64,000 nt of DNA. It comes from Murdochiella massiliensis. Lineage in GTDB: Bacteria > Bacillota > Clostridia > Tissierellales > Peptoniphilaceae. The DNA is taken from NCBI RefSeq assembly GCF_900059565.1, contig NZ_FIZW01000002.1, forward strand, positions 1,054,001-1,118,000. The letters run 5' to 3'. Every line of letters begins with the position of its first letter. Within the stretch, counting starts at the first letter, position 1. Below are positions 1-10,000 of the stretch, piece after piece. The notes under the pieces were generated by a model. The model searched no databases, was not told where the DNA came from, and saw nothing but the letters and a program-made list of their open reading frames with translations. Position numbers and translations under genes: made by a program.

Positions 1-222
1 CTTAGCAAAAGCGGAATCGAAGCAGATGAAACGGTTCTTCAATTCGTCGTTGGCGCGGACGAGGACGCGACCGGGAAAAACATTGAAGCATTTCTTTCTG
101 TCGTGGAAAAACAGGTGGAAGCGATCGAGCGAAAACGCAATTCAGGCAAAACGCCGAGGGACTACTCCTCAACGATTGAGCCTGAAGATGAGTTTGATCG
201 CATTCTGAAAAAATACAAATAA
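1..222 (+). CDS. Phage scaffolding protein, C-terminal part (start outside window)
   Basis: Frame 1 is open from base 1 to a TAA at 220-222, giving 73 codons with no stop. The visible part is acidic and lysine-rich and ends FDRILKKYK, as capsid scaffold proteins of the DUF4355 type do. It lies 16 bases before the capsid gene, where siphophage scaffolds normally sit. Scaffolds guide capsid assembly and are then lost from the head. The family call rests on position and composition. Confidence 0.65.
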   Translation, partial: LSKSGIEADETVLQFVVGADEDATGKNIEAFLSVVEKQVEAIERKRNSGKTPRDYSSTIEPEDEFDRILKKYK

Positions 223-238
223 AAGGAGAAAATGAATC

Positions 239-1129
239 ATGGCTACGACTAACAACACTCTTTCCGTTCGTCAATATCAGGCGCAATTTAAGGCACTTCT
301 TGGCGCGGTTTTTGCGAAACAGGCATACTTTAGAGACTTTTTTGGCGGCAATATCGAAGCACTGGATGGTGTTTCCAACAATGCAGTGGCGTTTTCGGTA
401 AAAACGTCAAGCATCCCGGTTGCTGTCAACACCTACTCAAAAGACGCGAATGTTGCCTTTGGAACAGGCACGGCAAAAAGCACTCGATTTGGAAACCGCA
501 CGGAAATCATCTATACCGACACAGAGGTTAAGTACACCTGGGAATGGGCGTTCCATGAAGGAATTGACCGCTTTACGGTAAATAACGACTTCATGGCCGC
601 TGTTGCAGATCGCCTTGACCTGCAGGCGCAGGAGAAGGTTGCGCTCTTTAATCAGCATCAAGGTAAATTCATTTCCGATAATGCCGGAAAGACGCTGACA
701 CTTGCGACGAAGGACGCTGCAGGCGTTTTGGCACTCTTTAATGACGCGCACAAATACTTCGTCAATCAAAAGGTGAAACAAAATCTCGTCTGGTGTGCAA
801 AGGTGACGCCGGACATTTGGAATCTCATCGTCGATCAGCCGGCTACAACCACGAGCAAGCGTTCGTCGGTAAACATCGATGAAAATGGCGTTGCAATGTT
901 CAAAGGCTTCCGCGTGGAAGAAATCCCTGAAGACCTCTTCCAGAAGAACGAGGTGGCATACTTCTATCCTGCAGCGGTTGGAAAAGCCTTCACCGGCATC
1001 AACACCGCACGCACGATTGAGTCCGAGGACTTTGATGGCGTCGCACTGCAAGGTGCAGGAAAAGCCGGAGAATTCATCCTTGACGACAACAAGGTCGCAG
1101 TTGTAAAAGCGACAGGGACGGCTGCCTAA
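239..1129 (+). CDS. Phage major capsid protein
   Basis: The 296-residue product is probably an HK97-fold coat protein that forms the prophage head. The N-terminus (SVRQYQAQFKALLGAVFAKQAYF) and the long mid-section resemble coat proteins of Firmicute siphophages. The order scaffold, capsid, connector, head closure, HK97 gp10-like, tail terminator and tail tube matches that of morphogenesis operons. The start is fixed by AAAAGGAG about 10 bases upstream. The TAA overlaps the next start by one base (TAATG), showing translational coupling. Confidence 0.82.
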   Translation: MATTNNTLSVRQYQAQFKALLGAVFAKQAYFRDFFGGNIEALDGVSNNAVAFSVKTSSIPVAVNTYSKDANVAFGTGTAKSTRFGNRTEIIYTDTEVKYTWEWAFHEGIDRFTVNNDFMAAVADRLDLQAQEKVALFNQHQGKFISDNAGKTLTLATKDAAGVLALFNDAHKYFVNQKVKQNLVWCAKVTPDIWNLIVDQPATTTSKRSSVNIDENGVAMFKGFRVEEIPEDLFQKNEVAYFYPAAVGKAFTGINTARTIESEDFDGVALQGAGKAGEFILDDNKVAVVKATGTAA

Positions 1130-1365
1130 TGGCTCGCTATCGAGTAGTGAAGTACTTTAACGACCTTCATGACGGCGAGTACGCATATTACGTCGGTGAC
1201 GCCTACCCCAGAGATGGGGTGGACGTTACTGATTCCCGTGTAAAGGAGCTTTTAGGCGATGAAAACCTTCAAGGGCAGCCACTTATCGAAAAGGTCAAGG
1301 ATGAACAACCTGAACGAAGCACGAGACAAGGAAGAAAAGGAGCGGCGGTCGAGAAGAAAAAGTAG
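1129..1365 (+). CDS. Small phage protein between capsid and connector
   Basis: A 78-residue protein whose start overlaps the capsid stop. The first 55 residues look like a small beta-rich domain (RYRVVKYFNDLHDGEYAYYVGDAYP), and the tail is lysine- and glutamate-rich. Proteins of this size at this place are common in siphophages and may decorate the head or assist assembly. No specific function can be read from the sequence. Confidence 0.6.
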   Translation: MARYRVVKYFNDLHDGEYAYYVGDAYPRDGVDVTDSRVKELLGDENLQGQPLIEKVKDEQPERSTRQGRKGAAVEKKK

Positions 1366-1385
1366 GCCGCCGATAGGAGGCTTTT

Positions 1386-1721
1386 ATGGATATCACGCGA
1401 ATTAAGAGCATCCTGGGTATCGAGGACGATCATATCGACGGGCAGATCATCGCAATCGCCAGTGTCACACAGGAAAGACTTTCTTTTCTGCTTGGCGGAG
1501 TAGCGGAGATCCCGATAGAGATGGGCTACATCGCCGATGAGGTGACCATTCGACGATTTAATCGCATAGGCTCCGAGGGACTATCCGCGCATCGCGTGGA
1601 AGGAGAGACGATGGAGTGGAGCGATGACGATTTTTCGCCGTTTATGGACGACATTAAGCGCTATCTCTTATATAGCGATAATGCCAGACGAAATGGCAGA
1701 GGGGTGGTCAGATTCATATGA
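1386..1721 (+). CDS. Phage head-tail connector protein
   Basis: A 111-residue protein. It begins MDITRIKSILGIEDDHIDGQ and continues as a helical protein with RRFNRIGSEGLSAHRVEGETMEWSDD, a pattern of the gp6/gp15-like connector family that forms a ring under the portal. An AGGAGG site lies just upstream of the start. The stop overlaps the next gene as ATGA, so the two are translationally coupled. Confidence 0.75.
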   Translation: MDITRIKSILGIEDDHIDGQIIAIASVTQERLSFLLGGVAEIPIEMGYIADEVTIRRFNRIGSEGLSAHRVEGETMEWSDDDFSPFMDDIKRYLLYSDNARRNGRGVVRFI

Positions 1722-2038
1722 GATACGACAAGCGTATTTTTTTCGTCTCGCAAGTAGACGGCGAGTATGACCAAACGACAGGGGACTATCTGGAGCCAGA
1801 AATCGTAAAGACGGAAGTATACGCCGCTGTCCATGACACAAACGAGGAGACGCTAAAACTTCTCTATGGCGATATCCGACAGAAATCCTTTACCGTCCAC
1901 ATTCTTGGGCGCTATGAAAAGGCGTTCCGCTATATCTTGATTGATGGAAAGTCCTACCACGTCGACCTTACGCGAAGGCTTAGACATCGGCAGACGTTTA
2001 TAGTAAGCGAGGTGCAAAATGAGCGGAATCAAGGTTGA
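1718..2038 (+). CDS. Phage head-closure protein
   Basis: A 106-residue beta-rich protein (DKRIFFVSQVDGEYDQTTGDY, then FRYILIDGKSYHV and LRHRQTFIVSEVQ), typical of SPP1 gp16-like head-closure proteins. These stop DNA leaking before the tail joins. It overlaps the connector gene by 4 bases and the following gene by 20, as in a tightly packed operon. Confidence 0.72.
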   Translation: MRYDKRIFFVSQVDGEYDQTTGDYLEPEIVKTEVYAAVHDTNEETLKLLYGDIRQKSFTVHILGRYEKAFRYILIDGKSYHVDLTRRLRHRQTFIVSEVQNERNQG

Positions 2039-2378
2039 AGTTGATCCGAAGCTCATCCGAAAGCTATCGAAGCTCGAGGATACAAGCGGAATCATCGCAG
2101 TCGTTAAGGACAACGGCGCCGATTTACAGCAGAGGATGCAGAGAAAGGCAGACGAAGCATTCGTTAAAGGATACGCAACAGGACAGACGTCAAGAAGCAT
2201 AGGCGTTGAAATTGTCGACGGCGGAAAGACAGCGTATGTCGGAGCGCAGACAGAGTACGCACTCTATCTTGAGAATGGGACGCGCTTCATGGATGCAGAG
2301 CCGTTCGTTCGGCCAGCAGCGAAGGAGCAAGGAAAGAAGTTTGAGAAAGATTTGATGAAACTTCTGAAAGAATCGTGA
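2019..2378 (+). CDS. HK97 gp10-family phage protein
   Basis: A 119-residue protein with the family pattern: a helical N-terminus, then VGAQTEYALYLENGTRFMDAEPFVRPAAKEQ, the conserved Y-x-x-Y-x-E-x-GT and FxRPA region. Members take part in head-tail joining. The start lies inside the end of the preceding gene, and GAGGTG 6-7 bases before the ATG serves as its ribosome site. Confidence 0.8.
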   Translation: MSGIKVEVDPKLIRKLSKLEDTSGIIAVVKDNGADLQQRMQRKADEAFVKGYATGQTSRSIGVEIVDGGKTAYVGAQTEYALYLENGTRFMDAEPFVRPAAKEQGKKFEKDLMKLLKES

Positions 2379-2385
2379 GGTTTTT

Positions 2386-2772
2386 ATGGATCCACAGCAA
2401 GAAATTTTTACCGAACTTCGCACACGCCTTCTTCGTCTATATCCAGGCCGTGTATACGATGGAGCACTTCCGGACGCATCAACGCCATATCCTTTCATCT
2501 ATCTCGGAGAGAGTACGGCAGATGACGATGCAAACAAAAGTGCTGTCTTTGGCGAGGTAACGCAAAGCGTTCACGTATGGATGGCGGATGTGAAAAAGAG
2601 AGGCACGCTTTCTTCGATGATGCTGGATGTGAAGAAGACGGCGCGCGCGATAAACAGAACGAAAAATTTTCAGTGGCAAGTCTCCGGGATACATCAAACA
2701 ATTCTCCCGGACAATACGACAAAGACGCCACTACTTCATGGGGTCGTAGAAATGACCTTTATTTTTAGCTAA
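2386..2772 (+). CDS. Phage tail terminator-like protein (DUF3168 type)
   Basis: A 128-residue protein. The run LRTRLLRLYPGRVYDGALPDASTPYPFIYLGE, then VWMADVKKRGTLSSMMLDVKKTARAINRT and VVEMTFIF, matches tail completion/terminator proteins that cap the tail tube at the head end. It sits between the gp10-like and major tail genes, as expected. The ribosome site is weak (GTGAGG). Confidence 0.75.
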   Translation: MDPQQEIFTELRTRLLRLYPGRVYDGALPDASTPYPFIYLGESTADDDANKSAVFGEVTQSVHVWMADVKKRGTLSSMMLDVKKTARAINRTKNFQWQVSGIHQTILPDNTTKTPLLHGVVEMTFIFS

Positions 2773-2786
2773 GAAAGGAGCAAGCA

Positions 2787-3296
2787 ATGGAAGAAAGAAA
2801 GCCTGTACACGGTAAAAATCTCGTCTATCTTTTTCGCCCGCATAGTAAGGCGTCGGCGATGGATGGGACTGTGATGGCATTTGTGACAGAAAATAAACGC
2901 TCAAAGAAGGTGGACACCGAATCGACTGCGACGAAAGACGGTTCAATCGTTTCCCCGTCTACGATGGAGCAAGAAATCACAGCGAAGTCCTACATGGCCG
3001 AGAACGATGAAAGCATGAAGGTGATCGAAGATGCGATGGATGAAAACGAGCTGATGGACATCTGGGAGGCAAACCTTCAGGAGAAGGCAAAGTCTGGGGA
3101 AAACAAATTTGCCGGCCGCTACTTCCAAGGCTATCTCACGCAGTTTGAAGTGACATCGTCCGCAGAAGGGTATGCCGAGATTGCTACAACCTTTGCGATC
3201 AATGGCAAGGGCGTGAAGGGCGATGTAACCGTCACGAAAGAACAGCAGGCACTTGCCGACTATATGTTTGCGGACACGCCCAAAACGGGCGCATAA
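2787..3296 (+). CDS. Phage major tail (tube) protein, TP901-1 type
   Basis: A 169-residue protein forming the tail tube. It has the lysine-rich beta pattern of TP901-1-like tube proteins, including a run on testing-type strands such as SKKVDTESTATKDGSI and GRYFQGYLTQFEVTSS. An AAAGGAG site precedes the start. A terminator-like hairpin follows directly at 3321-3351, which would favour high expression of this abundant protein over downstream genes. Confidence 0.8.
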   Translation: MEERKPVHGKNLVYLFRPHSKASAMDGTVMAFVTENKRSKKVDTESTATKDGSIVSPSTMEQEITAKSYMAENDESMKVIEDAMDENELMDIWEANLQEKAKSGENKFAGRYFQGYLTQFEVTSSAEGYAEIATTFAINGKGVKGDVTVTKEQQALADYMFADTPKTGA

Positions 3297-3320
3297 TCAA
3301 AGAATGGCAAAAAGTGTTAC

Positions 3321-3351
3321 GGAGGGGCGAATTATCGCCTCTCCATTTTTT
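3321..3351 (+). terminator. Terminator or attenuator inside the tail operon
   Basis: A 10-bp stem (GGAGGGGCGA with TCGCCTCTCC, one G-T pair) closes a 4-base loop and is followed by a run of six T. It lies between the major tail gene and the tail chaperone gene. Partial termination here would lower expression of the low-copy tail assembly genes. Confidence 0.7.
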
Positions 3352-3362
3352 AAGGAGGAAGT

Positions 3363-3761
3363 ATGTACAACATCGAAATTAACGGCGAGGTCTATCCGCT
3401 TCGCTTTGGGTTTGGGTTCATCCGAGAGATTGACGCAATGGAGACACGAAAGTCACCAACTGGAGTGAATCAAAACATCGGTCTCGCGGTAGCGGCCGCA
3501 GGGCTAATCGATAAAAACGTCGAGCAGCTTGCCCGGATTCTTTTCATCGCAAACCGAACCGAAGAACCGAAAATCTCAAAAAAAGAGCTTGAGGAATACA
3601 TTGAATCAGCCGATGATCTTGATGGCATTTTTGAGATGGTGACCGATTTTTTTATGCAAGCGAACTGTACCAAGATGACGATGAAGCGGGTGCAGGAAGA
3701 GGCAGGGAAGGCGAAAAAGGTTCAGGACGCGCTGGTGAAGATGGTGAACCAGAAAGAATAA
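3363..3761 (+). CDS. Tail assembly chaperone (gpG-like, unshifted product)
   Basis: A 132-residue protein, acidic and helical, placed between the tube gene and the tape measure gene as tail assembly chaperones are. It begins MYNIEINGEVYPLRFGFGF, a typical beta-hairpin start of Firmicute tail chaperones. AAGGAGGAAG precedes the ATG. It carries a slippery site at 3647-3653 that allows a longer product (see next entry). Chaperones of this class coat the tape measure during tail building and are not in the finished virion. Confidence 0.8.
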   Translation: MYNIEINGEVYPLRFGFGFIREIDAMETRKSPTGVNQNIGLAVAAAGLIDKNVEQLARILFIANRTEEPKISKKELEEYIESADDLDGIFEMVTDFFMQANCTKMTMKRVQEEAGKAKKVQDALVKMVNQKE

Positions 3762-4111
3762 AAGATCTATATAAGCGAGTAGCGCTGGACTGTTTTCGCT
3801 TCTTTAATTTCCGCACATTTGATGAAGTCGACCGCTTAACCATCCCTGAATATCGCACCCTTATCGAGGCATATCAACTTCGTTATGTTGATAAACGCCT
3901 GATAATACACGAGCAGGCGTGGGCAAACCAGATGGTTAAAGCAACAAAAAAGGTCGGATCCTCTTACGAATCGGCATTTCGTACTTTTAAGGATTTTTAT
4001 GACTATGACGCAGAGAAAGAGGCCGTCATGAGCGGAAAGGTAAAAGCGAAGGAATCGAAAATCGAACGTTTCGCAAAGTACATGAAAAAGAAAGGAGGAA
4101 ATAATGGCTGA
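3363..4111 (+). CDS. Tail assembly chaperone, -1 frameshift fusion (gpGT-like)
   Basis: At 3647-3653 the frame runs GA-T-TTT-TTT-ATG, a perfect X-XXY-YYZ heptamer of seven T. A slip of -1 after the second TTT leads into a frame open from 3653 to a TGA at 4109-4111. That frame has no good start of its own. The fusion would have 97 residues of the chaperone plus 152 new ones (249 total), joined by an acidic and glycine-rich linker and followed by a helical domain (RIKDLYKRVALDCFRFFNF). The end overlaps the tape measure start at 4104. This copies the lambda G/GT arrangement. Confidence 0.8.
3647..3653 (+). other. Slippery heptamer for -1 frameshifting
   Basis: Seven T in the phase T TTT TTT relative to the tail chaperone frame, allowing both tRNA-Phe positions to re-pair after a one-base backward slip. 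Confidence 0.75.
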
Positions 4112-6299
4112 GCAGTTTACGATAAAGGCTGTTCTATCCGCAGTCGATAATGGTTTTTCATCGGCAATGGATAAAGCGGGATCGCTCATAGACCGGATAA
4201 AAGACGGAGTCGGCATTGGCATCGGCATGAAACTTTTTGATGGCATTGTGAGTGGTGCTGGAGAGATGATCGGTGAGCTCAATCAATCCTCAGCGGCATG
4301 GAAGACATTCAATGCGAACATGAAAATCAGCGGACATGGCGAAGAGGATATTGCGCGCATCCGTGGCGAACTTTCAAAATTCGCGGCAGAAACCATTTAC
4401 TCCTCCAGCGAGATGGCGTCAACCTATGCGCAACTGGACGCGGTTGGCGTCGCGTCTGCAGAAGATCTTGTTAAAGGCTTTGGAGGGATTGCCGCATCGG
4501 CTGAGAATCCAAAGCAGGCGATGAAGACGCTCTCGACGCAAGCTACACAGATGGCGGCAAAGCCAAAGGTCGCTTGGCAGGACTTCAAACTCATCCTCGA
4601 TCAGGCTCCGGCGGGCGTTTCGGCGATTGCAAAGGCAATGGGCATGACGACGCAGGAGCTTGTCACTGGCGTACAAGAGGGGAAGATTAAAACCGAGGAC
4701 TTTCTAAATACCGTTCGCCAAGTAGGAACAAATGGCGACTTCGCAAAAATGGCGAGACAATACAAAACGGTTGATGAAGCAATGGGCGGTCTCACTGAGA
4801 CACTGGCGAATAAACTGCAACCGGCCTTTGACGGGGTATCGAAAATCGGGATTGACGCCATAAGCGGAATCGTCGATTTTGTAGACGGAGTAGACCTGGC
4901 CGCGACATTCGGGCCTATGATCGACTTCGTAAAAGAAGGCTGGAATTCGCTAAAAGATTCTATTGGAACGATTGATCTTAGCGCACTCGGATCGCAGGTT
5001 GAAACGTACTTTAGACCATTTGCTGACCTTCTTACGCAAATCGACTGGAAAGGAATCTTTTCAACAGCCGCAGAAGCCATCGGACAGTTTGCACAAGGAA
5101 TCGGGGACATCGGCGGGCAGGTGATGGCTTTTTTGGAGCCATTGATTGAGCAAATTCTACCAGTGATTGCAGAGCATCTTTCACAGCTCGCACAGACGGC
5201 ATACGAATTTCTGCAAGGCATAGCGGAACGAATGGCACCGTTGATGGAAGCAATCGGAAACATCGTCAGCTATTTACTGGACGTGTTCTCTCCCGCAATT
5301 GACATGATCGTCGGGATTGTCACCGCCTCATGGGACAACATCTGCAATCTTTTCGAAACGGCGAAAGACGTCATACTTGGAATTTTGGACGTGTTTATCG
5401 GAATCTTTACAGGAGATTGGAGCCGCGCATGGGAAGGCGTAAAAGGCATCTTTGAAGCAATCTGGAATCGCATCATAGGATTCGTAAGATATGTCTGGGA
5501 TACGATCACTTCGATTGTAAAGGGCGCTTTAGAAATTGCCTGGAATATCATTTCGAGCGTACTTGGAGCAATTGCTGATTTCTTTTCGTCTATCTGGGAT
5601 GGAATTGTGAACTTTCTAAAATCTATCTGGGATGGAATCACATCAACCATTTCTGGCGGAATCGACTCAGCGAAAGACTTCGTGTCCTCAGGACTATCGA
5701 AGATTGCTGACTTTTTCACGTCGATATGGGACGGCATTGTCCGTGGGGTGAGAACGTCTTTTGATAACGTCGTTTCTGCTGTCTCAAACGGCATTCAAAA
5801 TGCGTATAACACTGTCAAAGGCTGGATCACCGATTTCTTCAATGCCGGCGCAAATATCGTCAACTCCATCGCCGACGGCATCGGGAGCGCGATTGGTGCT
5901 GTTACGGGAGCGATAGGGAATGTCGTGAGCGCGGTACGTGATTTCTTACCGTTTTCGCCGGCAAAAAGAGGGCCACTGCGTGACCTGAATCGTCTAAATT
6001 TTGGCGGAACGATAAGCGACAGCATCTATCAAGGAGAGCCACAAATCACAAGCGCAATGGAAGATATCCTGAAAGTTCCAACGCTTGAGGCATCAGCAAT
6101 GATTAACCCTAATATCGGCCAGACGATGGGAGATTTTTCAACGGCGGTTAGCGCAAAAATCGCTGACTCGAGACTCAAAGGCGAAAAAAAGCCGCTCATC
6201 GCGAACCTATCTCTTGGCGGACGTGAGTACCGCGCATACGTCGATGACATCAGCGGTGAGCAAGGCCGCAAGGCGAAACTTGAGTTAGCGTACCTATAG
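4104..6299 (+). CDS. Phage tape measure protein
   Basis: A 731-residue protein that sets tail length and probably helps DNA entry. Residues 1-220 match the tape measure core domain (TFNANMK, then FAAETIYSSSEMASTYAQLDAVG and KTLSTQATQMAAKPKVAWQDFK). The middle is hydrophobic and amphipathic, with tandem SIWDGI repeats near residues 490-550. The C-terminal part ends in FLPFSPAKRGPLRDLNRL, a common motif before the end of these proteins. At roughly 1.5 angstrom per residue it suggests a tail of about 110 nm. AAAGGAGG precedes the ATG. Confidence 0.88.
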   Translation: MAEQFTIKAVLSAVDNGFSSAMDKAGSLIDRIKDGVGIGIGMKLFDGIVSGAGEMIGELNQSSAAWKTFNANMKISGHGEEDIARIRGELSKFAAETIYSSSEMASTYAQLDAVGVASAEDLVKGFGGIAASAENPKQAMKTLSTQATQMAAKPKVAWQDFKLILDQAPAGVSAIAKAMGMTTQELVTGVQEGKIKTEDFLNTVRQVGTNGDFAKMARQYKTVDEAMGGLTETLANKLQPAFDGVSKIGIDAISGIVDFVDGVDLAATFGPMIDFVKEGWNSLKDSIGTIDLSALGSQVETYFRPFADLLTQIDWKGIFSTAAEAIGQFAQGIGDIGGQVMAFLEPLIEQILPVIAEHLSQLAQTAYEFLQGIAERMAPLMEAIGNIVSYLLDVFSPAIDMIVGIVTASWDNICNLFETAKDVILGILDVFIGIFTGDWSRAWEGVKGIFEAIWNRIIGFVRYVWDTITSIVKGALEIAWNIISSVLGAIADFFSSIWDGIVNFLKSIWDGITSTISGGIDSAKDFVSSGLSKIADFFTSIWDGIVRGVRTSFDNVVSAVSNGIQNAYNTVKGWITDFFNAGANIVNSIADGIGSAIGAVTGAIGNVVSAVRDFLPFSPAKRGPLRDLNRLNFGGTISDSIYQGEPQITSAMEDILKVPTLEASAMINPNIGQTMGDFSTAVSAKIADSRLKGEKKPLIANLSLGGREYRAYVDDISGEQGRKAKLELAYL

Positions 6300-6308
6300 G
6301 AGAAGACT

Positions 6309-7085
6309 ATGCTATACGACTACAAAGACATCAATGGAACGCCGCCGGAAATGAATCGCCCGAGTGAAGACGTATCAATCGATGGGCAGTGGATGACCGG
6401 ATGGCACGGAGCCTCTCTTCGTGTCCTTTATACAAGCGGCCGTCACGGCATAAGCATCCAGGAAAGCAATTCGGGGAAGATTCCTGGAAGAGACGGCGAA
6501 ATTGTCTATGCCAGATCCCTTCCTACACGAAAAATCATTGTCGGGTGTGCGATAAAGACGAAGACGTCGGGAGAGATGATTAGATATTTTAGCGAATTAA
6601 GAACTTTTTTTCGCCAAAGTATGACATTAAGAGAGATTATCTTTGCCGACGATCCAGAATATCGCTATTTTGGGCGCATCGTCTCTATCTCCGAGCCGGA
6701 GTCCGGGAAGAACAATTCAAAATTCGAGATCACGATATCTTGCCCGGATCCGTATCGTTACGGGGCGGAAAAAACCGTCTCACTACAAGAAATGCTGTCA
6801 GATAGCGCGCCAAAAGGCGTTCCATACAAGCTAATCCGCTATGTCACAACTCCATCGGATGCGACACTAATTAAAAACGTCACTACAGCGGAAAAAATTG
6901 CTTTGCAGTCGGCGGAAAATTCCGAAATCACCGTCGACTTTATCGAAGCAAGGATTTACAGAGGGAACGTGAACATCACGAGCAGGCTTGCGTTCGAAGT
7001 AAGCCAGTTCCCGGAATTTATCATTTGTCACGGCGATTCCGTAAGCGGGACGGGGATTATGACATATCGAAAGCGGATGATGTAA
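6309..7085 (+). CDS. Distal tail protein (Dit-like)
   Basis: A 258-residue protein directly after the tape measure, the normal place for Dit. It contains LRVLYTSGRHGISIQESNSG and PGRDGEIVYARSLPTRKIIVGCAIK, matching the N-terminal ring-forming beta domain of siphophage tail component proteins. It includes the loop around FSELRTFFRQSMTLREIIFADDPEYRYFGR. The ring joins the tail tube to the tail tip. Confidence 0.78.
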   Translation: MLYDYKDINGTPPEMNRPSEDVSIDGQWMTGWHGASLRVLYTSGRHGISIQESNSGKIPGRDGEIVYARSLPTRKIIVGCAIKTKTSGEMIRYFSELRTFFRQSMTLREIIFADDPEYRYFGRIVSISEPESGKNNSKFEITISCPDPYRYGAEKTVSLQEMLSDSAPKGVPYKLIRYVTTPSDATLIKNVTTAEKIALQSAENSEITVDFIEARIYRGNVNITSRLAFEVSQFPEFIICHGDSVSGTGIMTYRKRMM

Positions 7086-7098
7086 AAGGGGGATAGCT

Positions 7099-10000
7099 AT
7101 GGGAACGTACCTTTTTGACCGACGGCTTTCGGTTATCGATGTCCTACCAAACGACATTCTGACAGAGAGTGATCAGATCGCCGAAAGAGCCGGTCTTATC
7201 ACGCATAGCGTGAACGCAAAATACACAGAAAGTCTGGACAAAGCCGCGTACTTCGGGATGCGAGATCCACTCGATCGTGGCAATTTCTGGATATATAAAA
7301 TCGTGACGCGCAAAAAAGAAGGATACGAGATCATCGTCGACGGCATCTATAAACTTTTCGACGATCTAAAGGCACAGGATTATATCAAAGACGCAAGGCC
7401 ACAAAAGACGGGATTTGACGCGGCAATCGCTCCCGTTTTGCAAGGATCCGGGTGGAACATGGCGCAAAACAGCGTCTCCGGCATCGCCTCAACGAATTTT
7501 TACTACACATCGCGTCTTCATGCCTTTTGGGACGCGATCAAAACGTGGCGATGTGAATTTAAGCCAAAAATCACATTCACGAATGGCAAAATTGTTGCAC
7601 AGGAACTCTACTTTGCCGACAGCTTTGACGAGGACTTCGGACGCCTCTACGTCTACGGAGATCGGCTTCTGACTGTCACGGCAAGTGCTTCGGAAGAGGA
7701 ACTCTACACAGCCTTTATCGGACGCGGAAAAGGGGAAGAGAAAAAAGACGAAAGCGGAGAGGCTACAGGAGGCTATGGAAGAAAAATCACCTTTAAGGAT
7801 ATCGCATGGAGTAAGGCAAAAGGTGATCCTTTAGATAAGCCACTCGGGCAGGAGTACATCGAAATTCCGAGTGCAACCGCACTGTATGGCTACGCAGACG
7901 GGAAGCCGAGAATCGGCTTCGTTGAGTTTAACGACGTGGAAGATCCGGCGGAGCTACTGCGGCTCACCTATGACTACGCAATGACGCATAGCCGACCAAT
8001 GGTGCAATTCAAATCGACCGTGTTTGATGATCGCAGAATCAGTTTGTACGAGGTTGTCCGGATTAAAAACCCGGTCTTAAATATCGCCTACAAGACGCAC
8101 GTCTTTAAGTCAAAGCGATCTTTTCTTCTTCCGGCGAAGCAAGAAATTGAGTTCGGCGAGCAGCTTGTGAAAAGCCCGGCACAGCAAACGGCAGATGGAA
8201 AACGTGCAGCGGAAAAGGAAAAGGCCGCGCAGGAAAGCTACATCGCGTCGATCGCAAAAGCACTCACGGAGCAGTGGCTTAATGAGGACGGCTACAATTA
8301 CGACCTAAAGGCCGACAATCCATATCACCTTCCGGCTGGCTTCTACTCTTTTAACGCACCGATCGAAAAGAATCCTTCAAAAATGATCGGCATGAGCGCC
8401 GGAAAACTCGTCATATCGAACGAAAAGAATCCGGACGGATCATGGAAGATCTACACTTTCGGAACGGGCGACGGCTTTACTGCAAACCTCATCCGTGCAG
8501 GCATGCTACAGGGCGGCGGCGTTAAGTGGAATCTGGAGACGGGTTATCTCAATATCGGCGATAAACTCATCTACGACCCATCTACCGGAGAACTCCATCT
8601 CGCACAAGGCTCGGTCACGATTGATGCGCTGGACGAGGACACAAAAGGCAAAATCAACCAGGCGATCGAGTTATCCGGAGCAATCACGGACACATCCACT
8701 GAGTATGCGATGGGCGGATGCGGAAATGCTGCACCGATGGATGGTTGGAGCGAGAATGCGCTTTTAACCCTGGCGGATAAAAACGACGGGGTGAATCTTC
8801 CGTACAACGGCGATGTTGCGATCAGTGCCATGCGCCAAGAAAAAATGCGTGCGATCAAAAAGGACGGGTCTTTTAGTGACTCGTCTTTTTCTTTGAGTGA
8901 GCTTCTGCCCGATCGCTTTTATGTCTACGTCGATCAGCTGCCGGCAACGCTTAGCGGGTGGGAATCCTCCATCCCGACCTACTACACGGGGACAGCAAAC
9001 CCGGTCGGAACGCTTAAGCGCTTTTACATCGAGCATTACACGGACGGTGGTTTCCAAAAGCTCTTTAAGACGGGATGCCTTTGGATGCGCACAGTCTATA
9101 AATGCTCGGACGGGACAGTGAAGTACTCACCGGCTGAGCGTGTTGGGAAAGACGGAAAGCGAGCTTATGTCCATATCGCTTACGCAGACGATGATAAAGG
9201 GAGCGGTCTTAGCTTTGATGACGCAGATAAAGCCTACATGGGGCAGTACACCGATCAGGATCCGGAAACATCCACCGACGCTACGCGCTACAAGTGGACA
9301 CGAATCCGTGGCAAAGACGGGACAATCGGAAAAGACGGGCGTGGCGTAAAAAACACCATCACGCAGTATGCGACCATGTACGGTAGCGGGAAACCAGGCA
9401 CAGCTGGATGGTCGGACATCCCACCTACCACGTGGCCGGACAGTGCGACAATCTGGCAACGCTTGAAGATCACGTATACCGACGGGAGCATCGGCTACAC
9501 CGAGCCCGAGAAATTCTCGTCGGAGGCGATGAAAGACCTGCGACAGAAGATGAACTCGATCGAGAGCGGCTACACCGAGATCAAAAATGGTCAGGCACGC
9601 TTTGTGACCAAAACGCAGCTTGGAACGGTCGGGGAAACGGCGATCAACGGCTACAACATCACGACCGGCGCGATACGATCGCAAAATGGCGCGACAAACA
9701 TTGACCTTAACGGCTCGAATTTCAATTTTGGCTATGGCTCGATGACATACACGCCGACGGATGGCCTTCGCATTGGCGGCGATCGCTTTTATATGACATC
9801 TGATGACAAGTGCTTTGCGATCCACTCACGCGAGTGGGCGAACGGGCGTCTTGGTGGATTTCGCGGGACAACAAACCCGAGCGGTCAAACGTCCGGCGTC
9901 ATGCTCTATGCGTCGCATGGCTTTAATCTTTCCATCGGTACGCAGCTTGATCAGAGCGATAGTGGCTACAAGCAGCACATCATCTTTTTTCACACATCGC

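Noticed and set aside
3711..3717. G AAA AAG as an alternative slippery site in the tail chaperone gene
   Set aside because: The P-site codon would not re-pair well after a -1 slip, whereas the seven-T site upstream is perfect.
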